From a virus: a stretch of DNA of 64,000 nucleotides. Below the pieces are notes generated by a model. It was given only the letters and a program-made list of their open reading frames with translations. It was not told where the DNA came from and ran no database searches. The position numbers were made by a program, and so were the translations under genes. Of this stretch, positions 15,549 to 22,532 are shown one piece after another. Where the stretch lies: the IMG/VR virus record IMGVR_UViG_3300035070_003385, positions 62,001-126,000 of that record. One strand, 5' to 3'. Each line of letters starts with the position of its first letter. The first letter of the stretch is position 1.

Positions 15549-17384
15549 ATGGCAAACGAAGAATTTAAAATACTAACAGCAAGAGATCACGTACGTACCC
15601 GTATTGGTATGTACATGGGATCCGCTTCGAAAGAAGAAGTTGAACGGTTTGTACTTGGTGAATGGAAAAAATCTATTTATGTGCCAGCACTATCAAAAAT
15701 GATTGACGAAATATTGGATAACTCAATTGACGAGGCAATCCGAACAAATTTCAAATATGCAAATAAAATCAATGTTTGGGTAGATGGAAACAAAGTAACT
15801 GTTTCAGACAACGGCCGTGGGATCCCACAAGAAAACGTATATGACGAAACCTCGAAAACAAATATACCTCGCCCAGTAGCGGCCTGGACAAAGGTTAACG
15901 CAGGAACTAGCTTCGATGATAACCGTGTTACGATTGGCACAAACGGTGTAGGATCGGCGGCAACCAATTTCTTATCATCTGCATTCGTTGGTAAAACCTG
16001 GCAAAATGGAAACGCTGTTGAGGTTAAATGTAAAACCGGCGCGTTAGATATTAAAGTAAATTCTAATATGAAAGCAGGAAATGGTACTGAAGTATCCTTT
16101 GTTCCTGACTTTTCTTTGTTTGAAGTTGATTCTTTAGAAGAGCTTGATACAATAGCATTACTTGAAGATCGTCTAATCAGTCTCCAAATGGCATTTCCTG
16201 AAATTGCATTTTCCTTTAATAAGAAAAGAATTCGTGTTTCCAATATTAAAAAATATGCTGAAATGTTTACTACAGAAGAAAACGCATCTGTTATAACTGA
16301 TGTATCCAATGACCTTTCGTTTTTCTTTGCATCTTCCGAAGATGGTTTCCGTTCAAACAGTTTTGTGAATGGAGTAAACACTCGACAAGGTGGTGCATAT
16401 GTTGATTTTATTGTAAACAGTATTGTTGAAGAATTGGGAGTATTAATTAAACGCCGCCATAAAATCGAAGTTGCTAGGAACACCATTAAAGGTGGACTAA
16501 CTTTTATTATGTTTGCTCGAAATTTTACAAACCCAAAGTTTGACTCTCAAACTAAAGAACGCCTTACAAATACTGTTGGCAACGTAAAAGAGCATTATGA
16601 AAAATCAGAATCAAAAGAATTTATAAACATAGCAAGAAAAATATTTGCGGCTAACGATATCGTAGAACCAATTATTGAAGCGCAACTTGCTAAGAAATTG
16701 GCAGCAGACAAAAGAGCTGCAACTCTTGCTCAGAAAAAGCTACGTAAAGTAAAGGTAGCAAAACACATTGCTGCAAATTCCTATAATGCAACACTTAAGA
16801 TCGTAGAAGGAGACTCAGCTATGGGGTTCCTACTTAAAGTTAGAGATCCTAATAAAGTTGGAGCTTATCCACTTCGAGGTGTTATTATGAATACCTGGGA
16901 TATGAAACCTGCCGATGTTTTAAAAAATAAAGAACTTAGTGAGTTGGTTGCTGTATTGGGATTAGATATTAATAACCCTAATAGCGTTGACGATATGTCT
17001 TATTCAAATATCGCAACTTTAACTGATGCTGACCATGATGGTATTGGACATATTTCGCCATTACTTATTGCGTTCTTTTATAAATTTTGGCCTCGTCTTT
17101 TAACAGAAAAACGCGTAAACATTACTCGTACTCCTATTATGATTTCAACGAAAGATAAAGACGTGAAATGGTTTTACACATACGAGGATGCTAGTAAATT
17201 TAAAACAGAACATTCTGGTTGGAAGCATCGTTATATTAAAGGTCTAGGTAGTCTTGAAGAATCAGAATATGATAAGATTATTAATCAACCCGTTTATGAT
17301 ACCGTAACAGTCGACGATGCATCTGTATTTCAAATGATGTTTGGTCGCGAGTCTCAGCTTCGTAAAGAATATATGTTTGCATAA
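15549..17384 (+). CDS. gp39: Type II DNA topoisomerase large subunit (gp39/gp60 fused)
   Basis: 611 aa. GHKL ATPase motifs: EILDNSIDEAI, DNGRGIP and GTNGVGSAA. TOPRIM motifs: VEGDSAMGFLL and LTDADHDGIGH. T4 splits this subunit into gp39 and gp60; here ATPase and TOPRIM are in one chain, with no bypass gap. With gp52 it forms the phage topoisomerase that relieves supercoiling during replication. SD GGGAG is upstream and a sigma70-type promoter is at 15461-15489. Confidence 0.96.
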   Translation: MANEEFKILTARDHVRTRIGMYMGSASKEEVERFVLGEWKKSIYVPALSKMIDEILDNSIDEAIRTNFKYANKINVWVDGNKVTVSDNGRGIPQENVYDETSKTNIPRPVAAWTKVNAGTSFDDNRVTIGTNGVGSAATNFLSSAFVGKTWQNGNAVEVKCKTGALDIKVNSNMKAGNGTEVSFVPDFSLFEVDSLEELDTIALLEDRLISLQMAFPEIAFSFNKKRIRVSNIKKYAEMFTTEENASVITDVSNDLSFFFASSEDGFRSNSFVNGVNTRQGGAYVDFIVNSIVEELGVLIKRRHKIEVARNTIKGGLTFIMFARNFTNPKFDSQTKERLTNTVGNVKEHYEKSESKEFINIARKIFAANDIVEPIIEAQLAKKLAADKRAATLAQKKLRKVKVAKHIAANSYNATLKIVEGDSAMGFLLKVRDPNKVGAYPLRGVIMNTWDMKPADVLKNKELSELVAVLGLDINNPNSVDDMSYSNIATLTDADHDGIGHISPLLIAFFYKFWPRLLTEKRVNITRTPIMISTKDKDVKWFYTYEDASKFKTEHSGWKHRYIKGLGSLEESEYDKIINQPVYDTVTVDDASVFQMMFGRESQLRKEYMFA

Positions 17385-17395
17385 TAATATTGTGA

Positions 17396-17424
17396 TTGAC
17401 ATTTGTATTGTAATGTGTTAGAAT
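17396..17424 (+). promoter_or_regulatory. Sigma70-type promoter for gp52
   Basis: TTGACA (17396-17401), 17-bp spacer, TAGAAT (17419-17424), 25 bp before the gp52 ATG. Confidence 0.72.
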
Positions 17425-17448
17425 AATATAGAATCAGATGAGGATAAT

Positions 17449-18801
17449 ATGAGTATATTAGAATTTACTAAAGACGATGACGCAATGAACAATTATCCAA
17501 TTTCGAAAGTAGCTGCTAACGAATGGTTGAGTTTCGCTATGTATACTGTCGAGTCACGTGCCATTCCTAATATGATAGACGGTCTAAAACCAGTTCAAAG
17601 GTTTTACCTATACAGTTCGTTACTTAATTCAAAAAAGGATTTTAAAAAGGTGTCAGCTGTTGCTGGTATCATATCAGATTACGGATATAATCACGGAGAA
17701 GCTTCAGCTGCCGGCGCAGGTCAATTAATGGCTGCAACATGGAACAATAATGTTTGTCTTATTGAAGGCCGAGGGTCCTTTGGTACACGACTTATTCAAG
17801 AAGCTGGCGCGGCCCGGTATGTATATACTCGAGTCCATGCGAATTTTAGTAAGTACATTAAAGATTTAGAGTTAGCGCCAGTTCATTCTGATCCTGAACA
17901 TGAACCTCCTGCGTTTTATTTGCCAGTTATTCCATTGGTTTTATCAAATGGTACAAAAGGTATTGCTACTGGTTTTGCAACAAACATTTTACCTCGAAGT
18001 GTTGTCTCTCTTTCTCGTGCCTGCGATGAATTCCTTACGAATGGTAATATAGCCAAAAGACTTCCAGTGTCATTTCCAGACTTCAATGGTAGTGTAGAAT
18101 ATGATAAAACTGAGGATAAATACACTGTATTTGGTTGCTTTAAAAAGAAGAGCAAAACGGTATTAGAAATTACTGAAGTACCGTATGGCTTTGACAGAGA
18201 AGGCTATATTAAAGTTTTAGATAAGCTTGAAGATGATGGAGATATCGTATCTTATGAGGATCTTTGCGATAAAACTGGTTTTAAATTCGAAGTTAAATTA
18301 AAACAGACTTCGTCAGCAAACTGGGCAAACTCGAAAATTATTCAAAAGTTTAAGTTAAGTAAGCCACTTACAGAAAACCTAACTGTTATTGATTATGACG
18401 GCAAGCTGCGTGAATATAAAGATGAACGTGAGCTAATTAAAGATTTTTGTAATTATCGACTTATGATCATGAAGAGCAGAATCGAGCTAAGGAAAAAAGA
18501 AGCATCTGAACTTGCTCGTTGGCTAAAAGTAAAAATGCAATTCATTCAAGCTGTCATTGATAATAAAATTGAATTTAAAAATAAAAATAAAAAGCAGGTA
18601 GGAGAACAAATATTGTCTCATACTGATGCAAATAGTAATAGTGATATTGATCGCCTTCTTCGTGTTAACATCATGAGTCTTACTCAAGAAATGGTAGCTG
18701 AATTGAAAAAAGAAATTAAACAGGCCCAGCAAGAGTTTAAATATTGGAAAGAAACTACAGCTGAAGTTCAATTTAAAAATGACTTAGCTGAGATTTCATA
18801 A
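17449..18801 (+). CDS. gp52: Type II DNA topoisomerase medium subunit gp52
   Basis: 450 aa, as T4 gp52 (442 aa). The DNA-breakage subunit: the N-terminal AIPNMIDGLKPVQRF region, GEASAAGAGQLMAA, and the active-site Tyr in EAGAARYVYTRV (about residue 124), followed by GIATGFATNILPR. The C-terminus is a charged coiled coil. Its stop overlaps the ATG of the next gene (TAATG), joining it to the HExxH gene. Confidence 0.95.
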   Translation: MSILEFTKDDDAMNNYPISKVAANEWLSFAMYTVESRAIPNMIDGLKPVQRFYLYSSLLNSKKDFKKVSAVAGIISDYGYNHGEASAAGAGQLMAATWNNNVCLIEGRGSFGTRLIQEAGAARYVYTRVHANFSKYIKDLELAPVHSDPEHEPPAFYLPVIPLVLSNGTKGIATGFATNILPRSVVSLSRACDEFLTNGNIAKRLPVSFPDFNGSVEYDKTEDKYTVFGCFKKKSKTVLEITEVPYGFDREGYIKVLDKLEDDGDIVSYEDLCDKTGFKFEVKLKQTSSANWANSKIIQKFKLSKPLTENLTVIDYDGKLREYKDERELIKDFCNYRLMIMKSRIELRKKEASELARWLKVKMQFIQAVIDNKIEFKNKNKKQVGEQILSHTDANSNSDIDRLLRVNIMSLTQEMVAELKKEIKQAQQEFKYWKETTAEVQFKNDLAEIS

Positions 18802-19238
18802 TGTTTTATGTATCATATGATAAACCAAAATCTATTTCAAATAAACTATTAGATAATGCTGTTTCTTTTGCAGCTAACTTTTTAGAAATAGACGGCGAAA
18901 TTGAATTATATTTTGATGGTGAATTTAACGACGGTTGTTACGGTTATTGCGAATATGATCCAGAGGATGAGGAGCTGTCAGTCTATATTGATCCGAAACA
19001 CGATAGGCACGATATCATCACTACGTTTTTTCATGAAATGGTTCATGTTAAACAATACTTAAAAGGAGAATTAGAATCGGGAATTGGAAACAAGCCTTCT
19101 AAATGGAAAGGTAAAGAATATAACGTATCGTACTCTGAAGCTCCTTGGGAGCAGGAAGCGCACGAACTTGAAAAAATAATGTATGACATTTTTAATATCA
19201 TGAAAGGATATACATATGCCCTGGCCTGCGAAAAATAG
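18801..19238 (+). CDS. HExxH zinc-metalloprotease-like protein 1
   Basis: 145 aa. FFHEMVHVKQYLKGE carries a HExxH zinc-site motif, and PWEQEAHELE about 40 residues later could give the third (Glu) ligand, as in gluzincins. The N-terminal half is acidic with a YDPEDEELSVYID strand region. No signal peptide, so cytoplasmic. It is a paralog of the protein at 19308 (shared HEM(V/I)HVKQY and WEQEA). Substrate unknown; similar small proteins occur in other marine T4-like phages. Co-translated with gp52 (TAATG). Confidence 0.65.
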   Translation: MFYVSYDKPKSISNKLLDNAVSFAANFLEIDGEIELYFDGEFNDGCYGYCEYDPEDEELSVYIDPKHDRHDIITTFFHEMVHVKQYLKGELESGIGNKPSKWKGKEYNVSYSEAPWEQEAHELEKIMYDIFNIMKGYTYALACEK

Positions 19239-19308
19239 ACCACGAAAAGGAAGACGTAAAATTGGATCTTCGAAAAGAAAATCAAGAAATCAGCGTAAGA
19301 AAAAATAA
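19216..19308 (+). CDS. 30-aa very basic peptide
   Basis: ATG at 19216 follows AAAGGATATACAT, one of the best ribosome-binding sites in the region. It encodes 30 residues, over half Lys/Arg (RPRKGRRKIGSSKRKS in the centre). It overlaps the end of the first HExxH gene by 23 nt in another frame and joins the second by TAATG. A nucleic-acid-binding peptide is the obvious guess. It is placed between two paralogous metalloprotease-like genes. Confidence 0.6.
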   Translation: MPWPAKNRPRKGRRKIGSSKRKSRNQRKKK

Positions 19309-19682
19309 TGAATATTGTTATAGAATTGAATAAAGAATATATTCAATTGGCTGAAAAGTTTGTGAAGTTCCTGTGTAAGGAGCTTTGCATTATCCCACGT
19401 AATATATTAATAGCAAATTGCGATATTGATGGCAATAATGGAATGTGTATAGATAAAAGCGAAGGGAGCTATATGATTCTTGTGAAGCAAACTGATCGTA
19501 ATATCGGACAAATATTTACTACGATAGCTCATGAAATGATCCATGTAAAACAGTATATGACCCAGGATTTGGGTACTCTTTTAGATGAATACAAAACTGT
19601 TCCATACTTGGACAGATGGTGGGAACAAGAAGCTTTCGACAACTCGGTTTCTTTTGTTGAAAAATTTTCAAAACAAGTGTAA
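19308..19682 (+). CDS. HExxH zinc-metalloprotease-like protein 2
   Basis: 124 aa. IAHEMIHVKQYMTQD holds the HExxH motif and RWWEQEAFDNS the possible third-ligand region. It is clearly a paralog of the protein at 18801 though overall divergent, and its N-terminal half has a Cys-containing strand region (FLCKELCIIPRN). It may be secondarily specialised. Last gene of the gp52 unit; a new promoter starts at 19690. Confidence 0.65.
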   Translation: MNIVIELNKEYIQLAEKFVKFLCKELCIIPRNILIANCDIDGNNGMCIDKSEGSYMILVKQTDRNIGQIFTTIAHEMIHVKQYMTQDLGTLLDEYKTVPYLDRWWEQEAFDNSVSFVEKFSKQV

Positions 19683-19689
19683 TTAACTA

Positions 19690-19718
19690 TTGACATTCTC
19701 TTTAAAATTAGTTATATT
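19690..19718 (+). promoter_or_regulatory. Sigma70-type early promoter
   Basis: TTGACA (19690-19695), 17-bp spacer, TATATT (19713-19718), 29 bp before the ATG at 19747. It is the first of a series of near-identical promoters (19690, 20348, 21039, 21292, 21510). Confidence 0.78.
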
Positions 19719-19746
19719 GATATTAACAAATGAAAAGGAATAGATT

Positions 19747-20340
19747 ATGATAGAACAGTGGTTTAGCATACCTATTTTTTATAAAGATTTAGGCACTGCC
19801 AACATTACCGAAGAAGTAAATTTAGCACTAGAAGAAACTGAGATAAACTCTGCACTCGATATGTGGAATGATTCTGTACAAACAAGTTTTACTTATTCCG
19901 ATAATAATCGATTTTTAGAAAAATGCCCAACGTTAACATCGTTAATATACAATAGTGTTTTAGAATATATTGATACGTTTAACTTCGAACACGACAGTAA
20001 AATATGTATTAAAGAATCGTGGGTTAATATTACTGAACGCGGTCAATATCAAAATTACCATATTCATCCATTAAATGATATTTCTGGAGTATTTTATCAT
20101 GAAACAACCGGTGACCCAGACGAAGGGAATATTGTGTTTCAGACTCCGTCGCCAGTAGCAATGAATTCAAGATTGTTTCATAATGAGCATAATCGAATTT
20201 ATTACGCTCCTATAAAAGGTCGATTAATTTTATTCCCAAGTTTCTTAGAACATGCAGTATTACCAAATAAAACTGATAATAAAAGAGTTAGTATTTCTTT
20301 CAACGCAAACTTAGGAGACATTTGGCCAAAACAAGTGTAA
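19747..20340 (+). CDS. 2-oxoglutarate/Fe(II) oxygenase-like protein (TIGR02466 type)
   Basis: 197 aa. QNYHIHPLNDISGVFYHE matches the first iron-binding block (H..HP...SGVfY), PSFLEHAVLPN carries the second His, and KRVSISFNANLG the Arg that binds 2-oxoglutarate. This family of double-stranded beta-helix oxygenases is common in marine phages; substrates are unknown. Single gene with its own promoter and AAAAGGA ribosome-binding site; early expression likely. Confidence 0.85.
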   Translation: MIEQWFSIPIFYKDLGTANITEEVNLALEETEINSALDMWNDSVQTSFTYSDNNRFLEKCPTLTSLIYNSVLEYIDTFNFEHDSKICIKESWVNITERGQYQNYHIHPLNDISGVFYHETTGDPDEGNIVFQTPSPVAMNSRLFHNEHNRIYYAPIKGRLILFPSFLEHAVLPNKTDNKRVSISFNANLGDIWPKQV

Positions 20341-20347
20341 TTAACTA

Positions 20348-20376
20348 TTGACATTCTCTTTAGAATCAGATAGATT
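20348..20376 (+). promoter_or_regulatory. Sigma70-type early promoter
   Basis: TTGACA (20348-20353), 17-bp spacer, TAGATT (20371-20376), 30 bp before the ATG at 20406. Confidence 0.75.
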
Positions 20377-20405
20377 GTATATATCAAATGGAAAAGGAAC
20401 ATGCC

Positions 20406-20606
20406 ATGAATATGATTAACGGAACAGACAACGCAAAAATTGCATACGGTATGCGCGAAATGGCTCGTACACATAAGAACGATCTTATCTCTGTTAACTT
20501 GGCAAGAGTTGCAGGAAAAGTAGCAGGAAAAGGCGCAGCCTGGGCTGGTTCTCCTATGACTGAAATTGACAATGCAATTGTTAAATATTACTTGGATAAT
20601 AAATAA
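20406..20606 (+). CDS. Unknown 66-aa protein
   Basis: 66 aa from ATG 20406, chosen because AAAAGGAAC ends 6 nt before it. An in-frame ATG at 20388 lies upstream of that ribosome-binding site. The middle is Ala/Gly/Lys-rich (ARVAGKVAGKGAAWAGSP) and could be a small amphipathic or nucleic-acid-binding segment. Not recognised. First gene after an early promoter, so a possible host-takeover protein. Confidence 0.6.
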   Translation: MNMINGTDNAKIAYGMREMARTHKNDLISVNLARVAGKVAGKGAAWAGSPMTEIDNAIVKYYLDNK

Positions 20607-20610
20607 TATT

Positions 20611-20874
20611 ATGGAAAACATGGAAAACTTTTTAGGCCTAATTGTTGTATTAGCTTTAATAGGTACTGTTCTTGGAATTGTATTTGGTGTAATTGCGTCA
20701 TTTGTAAAAATAGGAATGCAGCTAGCTCCAATTATCGTGGGAGCTGTCTTAATTCTTTTGTATTACGAATCAAGCACAACAGATTTTAACATTGATAGTC
20801 ACATCAATACAACTACCAAGGTTATCACGGACATTATGAAAAATCAAAATATAACTATTCCAGGATCCGAATAA
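20611..20874 (+). CDS. Small two-transmembrane protein
   Basis: 88 aa starting MENMENFLG. Two hydrophobic segments (about residues 8-32 and 36-52) are followed by a polar tail. The ribosome-binding site is weak (GGATAA), suggesting coupling to the gene 5 bp upstream. Size and topology would allow a holin- or antiholin-type function, but its early promoter context argues against lysis. Not recognised. Confidence 0.55.
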   Translation: MENMENFLGLIVVLALIGTVLGIVFGVIASFVKIGMQLAPIIVGAVLILLYYESSTTDFNIDSHINTTTKVITDIMKNQNITIPGSE

Positions 20875-20875
20875 T

Positions 20876-21031
20876 ATGAAAACGAATACAACGCCGCCAA
20901 AACACCCTGCGGAATATTTAACATATGAGGAATATGTTAATAGTCGGGTTCAGCCAACTGGTTTGCAACTTCAAGTAATACCTAAAACATTATATAATGC
21001 TCTAAGAGATAAAAAACAAAAAGAAGAATAA
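20876..21031 (+). CDS. Unknown 51-aa protein
   Basis: ATG one base after the preceding stop. 51 residues, MKTNTTPPKHPAEYLTYEEY then a basic C-terminus ending KKQKEE. Tight spacing and a balanced composition support it as a gene. No known domain. Confidence 0.5.
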   Translation: MKTNTTPPKHPAEYLTYEEYVNSRVQPTGLQLQVIPKTLYNALRDKKQKEE

Positions 21032-21038
21032 TTGACTA

Positions 21039-21067
21039 TTGACATTCGTTATGAAATAGTATAGAGT
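21039..21067 (+). promoter_or_regulatory. Sigma70-type early promoter
   Basis: TTGACA (21039-21044), 17-bp spacer, TAGAGT (21062-21067), 27 bp before the ATG at 21094. Confidence 0.7.
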
Positions 21068-21093
21068 AATTTTATAACAAAAGGAATCACTCT

Positions 21094-21288
21094 ATGACAC
21101 TATACACTAAAAAATCTGAAATTCTTTTTAACTATCTTGTACTTCCTCACTGGGAAAACCGTGGGGATTTCGGTCTTGTGCATCTTGACACTAATGAAAC
21201 AATCTATGAAGGTACCTGTTTTGAGTGCTGGACTTATCTTGCTAAAATCCAACCAAAGTGTCGTTGGTTACAAAAATATGTGAAATAA
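21094..21288 (+). CDS. Unknown 64-aa protein
   Basis: 64 aa starting MTLYTKKSEILFNYLVLPHW, with aromatic residues and three Cys/Trp clusters (GTCFECWTYL, KCRWLQKYV). An AAAAGGAAT ribosome-binding site and its own promoter upstream support it. It resembles in size other single-gene early units here. Function unknown. Confidence 0.65.
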   Translation: MTLYTKKSEILFNYLVLPHWENRGDFGLVHLDTNETIYEGTCFECWTYLAKIQPKCRWLQKYVK

Positions 21289-21345
21289 CTATTGACATTC
21301 TGTTTAGAATCAGTTATATTAATAGTATAAAGAGAATCAATGGAG
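21286..21345 (+). repeat. 60-bp duplicated promoter-leader module, copy 1
   Basis: This 60-bp stretch is repeated without change at 21504-21563. It carries TTGACA (21292-21297), 17-bp spacer, TATATT (21315-21320), and the GGAG ribosome-binding site of the gene at 21352. So an entire expression cassette head has been copied in front of a different small gene. Confidence 0.9.
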
Positions 21346-21351
21346 AATAAA

Positions 21352-21513
21352 ATGGAAAATACTGCAACAATGTTTTCAGAAATGTTTCAAGACGTTTCAA
21401 AAGATATCATAGATAACGAATTTCCTATTGAGCAAGAATTTGATGGTATGTTTTGTGCTGAATTTTCAGATCCAATTGTAGATTTAGATTTCGAAACTGA
21501 AATTAACTATTGA
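21352..21513 (+). CDS. Unknown 53-aa acidic protein
   Basis: ATG at 21352, 6 nt after GGAG; an in-frame ATG 12 bp earlier precedes the ribosome-binding site. 53 residues, strongly acidic (for example DVSKDIIDNEFPIEQEFDG), which would suit a DNA-mimic or RNA-polymerase-binding role, but this is speculation. Its TGA stop (21511-21513) lies within the -35 hexamer of the next promoter. Confidence 0.55.
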   Translation: MENTATMFSEMFQDVSKDIIDNEFPIEQEFDGMFCAEFSDPIVDLDFETEINY

Positions 21514-21563
21514 CATTCTGTTTAGAATCAGTTATATTAATAGTATAAAGAGAATCAATGGAG
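21504..21563 (+). repeat. 60-bp duplicated promoter-leader module, copy 2
   Basis: Exact copy of 21286-21345, with TTGACA at 21510-21515 and TATATT at 21533-21538, plus the GGAG ribosome-binding site for the 26-codon gene at 21570. Confidence 0.9.
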
Positions 21564-21569
21564 CCTATC

Positions 21570-21650
21570 ATGGCTAAGAGTAAAGAAGATCTTAAAAAAG
21601 AAGCAGCTTCTCGTCTTGCAGGCGAACTGATGTCAAAGCTGTTTAAGTAA
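21570..21650 (+). CDS. 26-aa micropeptide
   Basis: ATG at 21570, 6 nt after GGAG, encoding MAKSKEDLKKEAASRLAGEL and six further residues, probably a single amphipathic helix. The dedicated promoter and ribosome-binding site (copied from the upstream gene) are the main argument that it is real. A longer in-frame start at 21558 (30 aa) is less likely. Transcription would continue into the RNA genes downstream. Confidence 0.5.
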   Translation: MAKSKEDLKKEAASRLAGELMSKLFK

Positions 21651-21666
21651 TAAAGGAGACTATTTC

Positions 21667-21802
21667 ATACATACGTCTGTGTAGAGGCGTTGATCAGCTA
21701 AAAGCACTATCTCGAAAGGGATGTTAGTTTCAATTGAACTAGAGCGGCAATGTCAATAAGGCCGTGCGGGGAGATTGGAAATACTAGCTCGGGCGTATGT
21801 AT
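21667..21802 (+). ncRNA. Candidate structured RNA of unknown class
   Basis: A 136-nt non-coding stretch closed by a perfect 9-bp helix (ATACATACG 21667-21675 with CGTATGTAT 21794-21802). Inside are a hairpin with a GAAA tetraloop (ATCTC/GGGAT), an AGTT...AACT hairpin with complementary flanks, and a CGGC/GCCG hairpin. It directly precedes tRNA-Trp and has no open reading frame. It does not show the conserved blocks of RNase P RNA, 6S RNA or a group I intron that I would recognise. Confidence 0.5.
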
Positions 21803-21814
21803 AAAATAGTTTAT

Positions 21815-21888
21815 TAGGGTGTAGTATAATGGTAGTACAACGGATTCCAAACCCGTTGGCGTGGGTTCGATTCCTACCACCCTAGCCA
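21815..21888 (+). tRNA. tRNA-Trp (CCA anticodon)
   Basis: Acceptor TAGGGTG/CACCCTA, discriminator G, encoded CCA (21886-21888). Anticodon loop TTCCAAA gives anticodon CCA. The TTCGATT T-loop is present. One mismatch (A-C) lies at the bottom of the anticodon stem. Confidence 0.92.
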
Positions 21889-21907
21889 ATATAAAGGATT
21901 AGTATGA

Positions 21908-22096
21908 ATGTTTAAATTGTTTAGTTCTACTAAGTTTAAAGCTGATGATATTGACTGGGAGTTAGATGTGCATCCAGTTCAATCTGTGATTAACGAAGGT
22001 CCTAAGGAATTAACTTTAAGTGAATCTTATGAAGTAATTCTAGATCGTCTTAATAAAATTGAAGAAAAAATTGACAAGATCTTAAAGGACAAATAG
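21908..22096 (+). CDS. Unknown 62-aa protein between tRNA genes
   Basis: 62 aa starting MFKLFSSTKFKADDIDWELD and ending in a Lys/Glu-rich helix (VILDRLNKIEEKIDKILKDK), a likely short coiled coil. AAAGGATT precedes the ATG. It sits between tRNA-Trp and tRNA-Pro and must be carried on the same primary transcript. Not recognised. Confidence 0.6.
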   Translation: MFKLFSSTKFKADDIDWELDVHPVQSVINEGPKELTLSESYEVILDRLNKIEEKIDKILKDK

Positions 22097-22103
22097 TAAT
22101 AAG

Positions 22104-22181
22104 CTCTCGGTGGGAAAGTCTGGTTAATCCGCTTGGTTTGGGACCAAGAAACCGCTGGTTCGAATCCAGCTCGAGAGACCA
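22104..22181 (+). tRNA. tRNA-Pro (TGG anticodon)
   Basis: Acceptor CTCTCGG/TCGAGAG with C at position 1 as in proline tRNAs, discriminator A and encoded CCA. Anticodon stem CTTGG/CCAAG is perfect, loop TTTGGGA gives TGG. Confidence 0.93.
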
Positions 22182-22189
22182 AATATAGA

Positions 22190-22218
22190 TTGACATATTA
22201 GAATATATATGTTATAAT
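22190..22218 (+). promoter_or_regulatory. Consensus sigma70 promoter in the tRNA cluster
   Basis: TTGACA (22190-22195), 17-bp spacer, TATAAT (22213-22218): a full consensus promoter 46 bp before tRNA-Arg. It should drive Arg, Ile2, Gly, Leu and what follows. Confidence 0.82.
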
Positions 22219-22263
22219 AGTAATATAAACGGATAAAAACAACTAAAGAATATAACAGTTAAT

Positions 22264-22341
22264 GGTCTCTTAGCTCAGCAGGATTAGAGCAAGTGCCTTC
22301 TAAGCACTAGGTCGTAGGTTCGAGTCCTACAGAGATCACCA
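22264..22341 (+). tRNA. tRNA-Arg (TCT anticodon)
   Basis: Acceptor GGTCTCT/AGAGATC (one G-T pair), discriminator A, encoded CCA. Anticodon stem AGTGC/GCACT, loop CTTCTAA gives TCT, reading AGA/AGG, which are common codons in this AT-rich genome. Confidence 0.93.
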
Positions 22342-22370
22342 AACTTTTAAAGAATAGAAATAATATTCGT

Positions 22371-22447
22371 GGGCCTTTAGCATAATTGGTTAATGCACAG
22401 TGCTCATAACACTGCCGATTGGGGTTCAAGTCCCTAAGGGCCTACCA
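22371..22447 (+). tRNA. tRNA with CAT anticodon, probably tRNA-Ile2 (lysidine)
   Basis: Acceptor GGGCCTT/AGGGCCT, discriminator A, encoded CCA. Anticodon stem CAGTG/CACTG, loop CTCATAA gives CAT. Elongator tRNA-Met is the alternative. The acceptor has C4-G69 and C5-G68, the pairs E. coli TilS uses to tell tRNA-Ile2 from tRNA-Met, and the phage encodes TilS at 13336. I therefore favour an AUA-reading isoleucine tRNA. Confidence 0.75.
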
Positions 22448-22457
22448 ATATTATTTC

Positions 22458-22532
22458 GCGGGTATCGTATAGTGGTTATTACGGTAGGTTTCCAACCTTT
22501 AGACAGGAGTTCGATTCTCCTTACCCGCTCCA
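22458..22532 (+). tRNA. tRNA-Gly (TCC anticodon)
   Basis: Acceptor GCGGGTA/TACCCGC, discriminator T, encoded CCA, very close to E. coli tRNA-Gly(TCC). Anticodon loop TTTCCAA gives TCC. The anticodon stem is weak (one T-T mismatch and one G-T pair). Confidence 0.88.

Noticed and set aside
15677-16486. A 269-codon open frame on the minus strand
   Set aside because: It is a shadow of the topoisomerase large subunit on the plus strand, with no ribosome-binding site, promoter or recognisable domain.
21286-21563. Two exact 60-bp repeats as a CRISPR-like array
   Set aside because: Only two copies, no spacer periodicity, and each is a promoter plus RBS in front of a gene.
21667-21802. Group I intron or RNase P RNA for the structured segment
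   Set aside because: No interrupted gene, no recognisable group I core blocks, and none of the RNase P conserved blocks; 136 nt is too short for either.
21707-21889. A 60-codon minus-strand frame
   Set aside because: It runs through the structured RNA and the whole of tRNA-Trp in antisense.
22371-22447. Calling the CAT-anticodon tRNA an initiator tRNA-fMet
   Set aside because: The first acceptor pair is a G-T wobble and the anticodon stem lacks the three G-C pairs of initiators; elongator Met remains possible but Ile2 fits the C4-G69/C5-G68 pairs and TilS.
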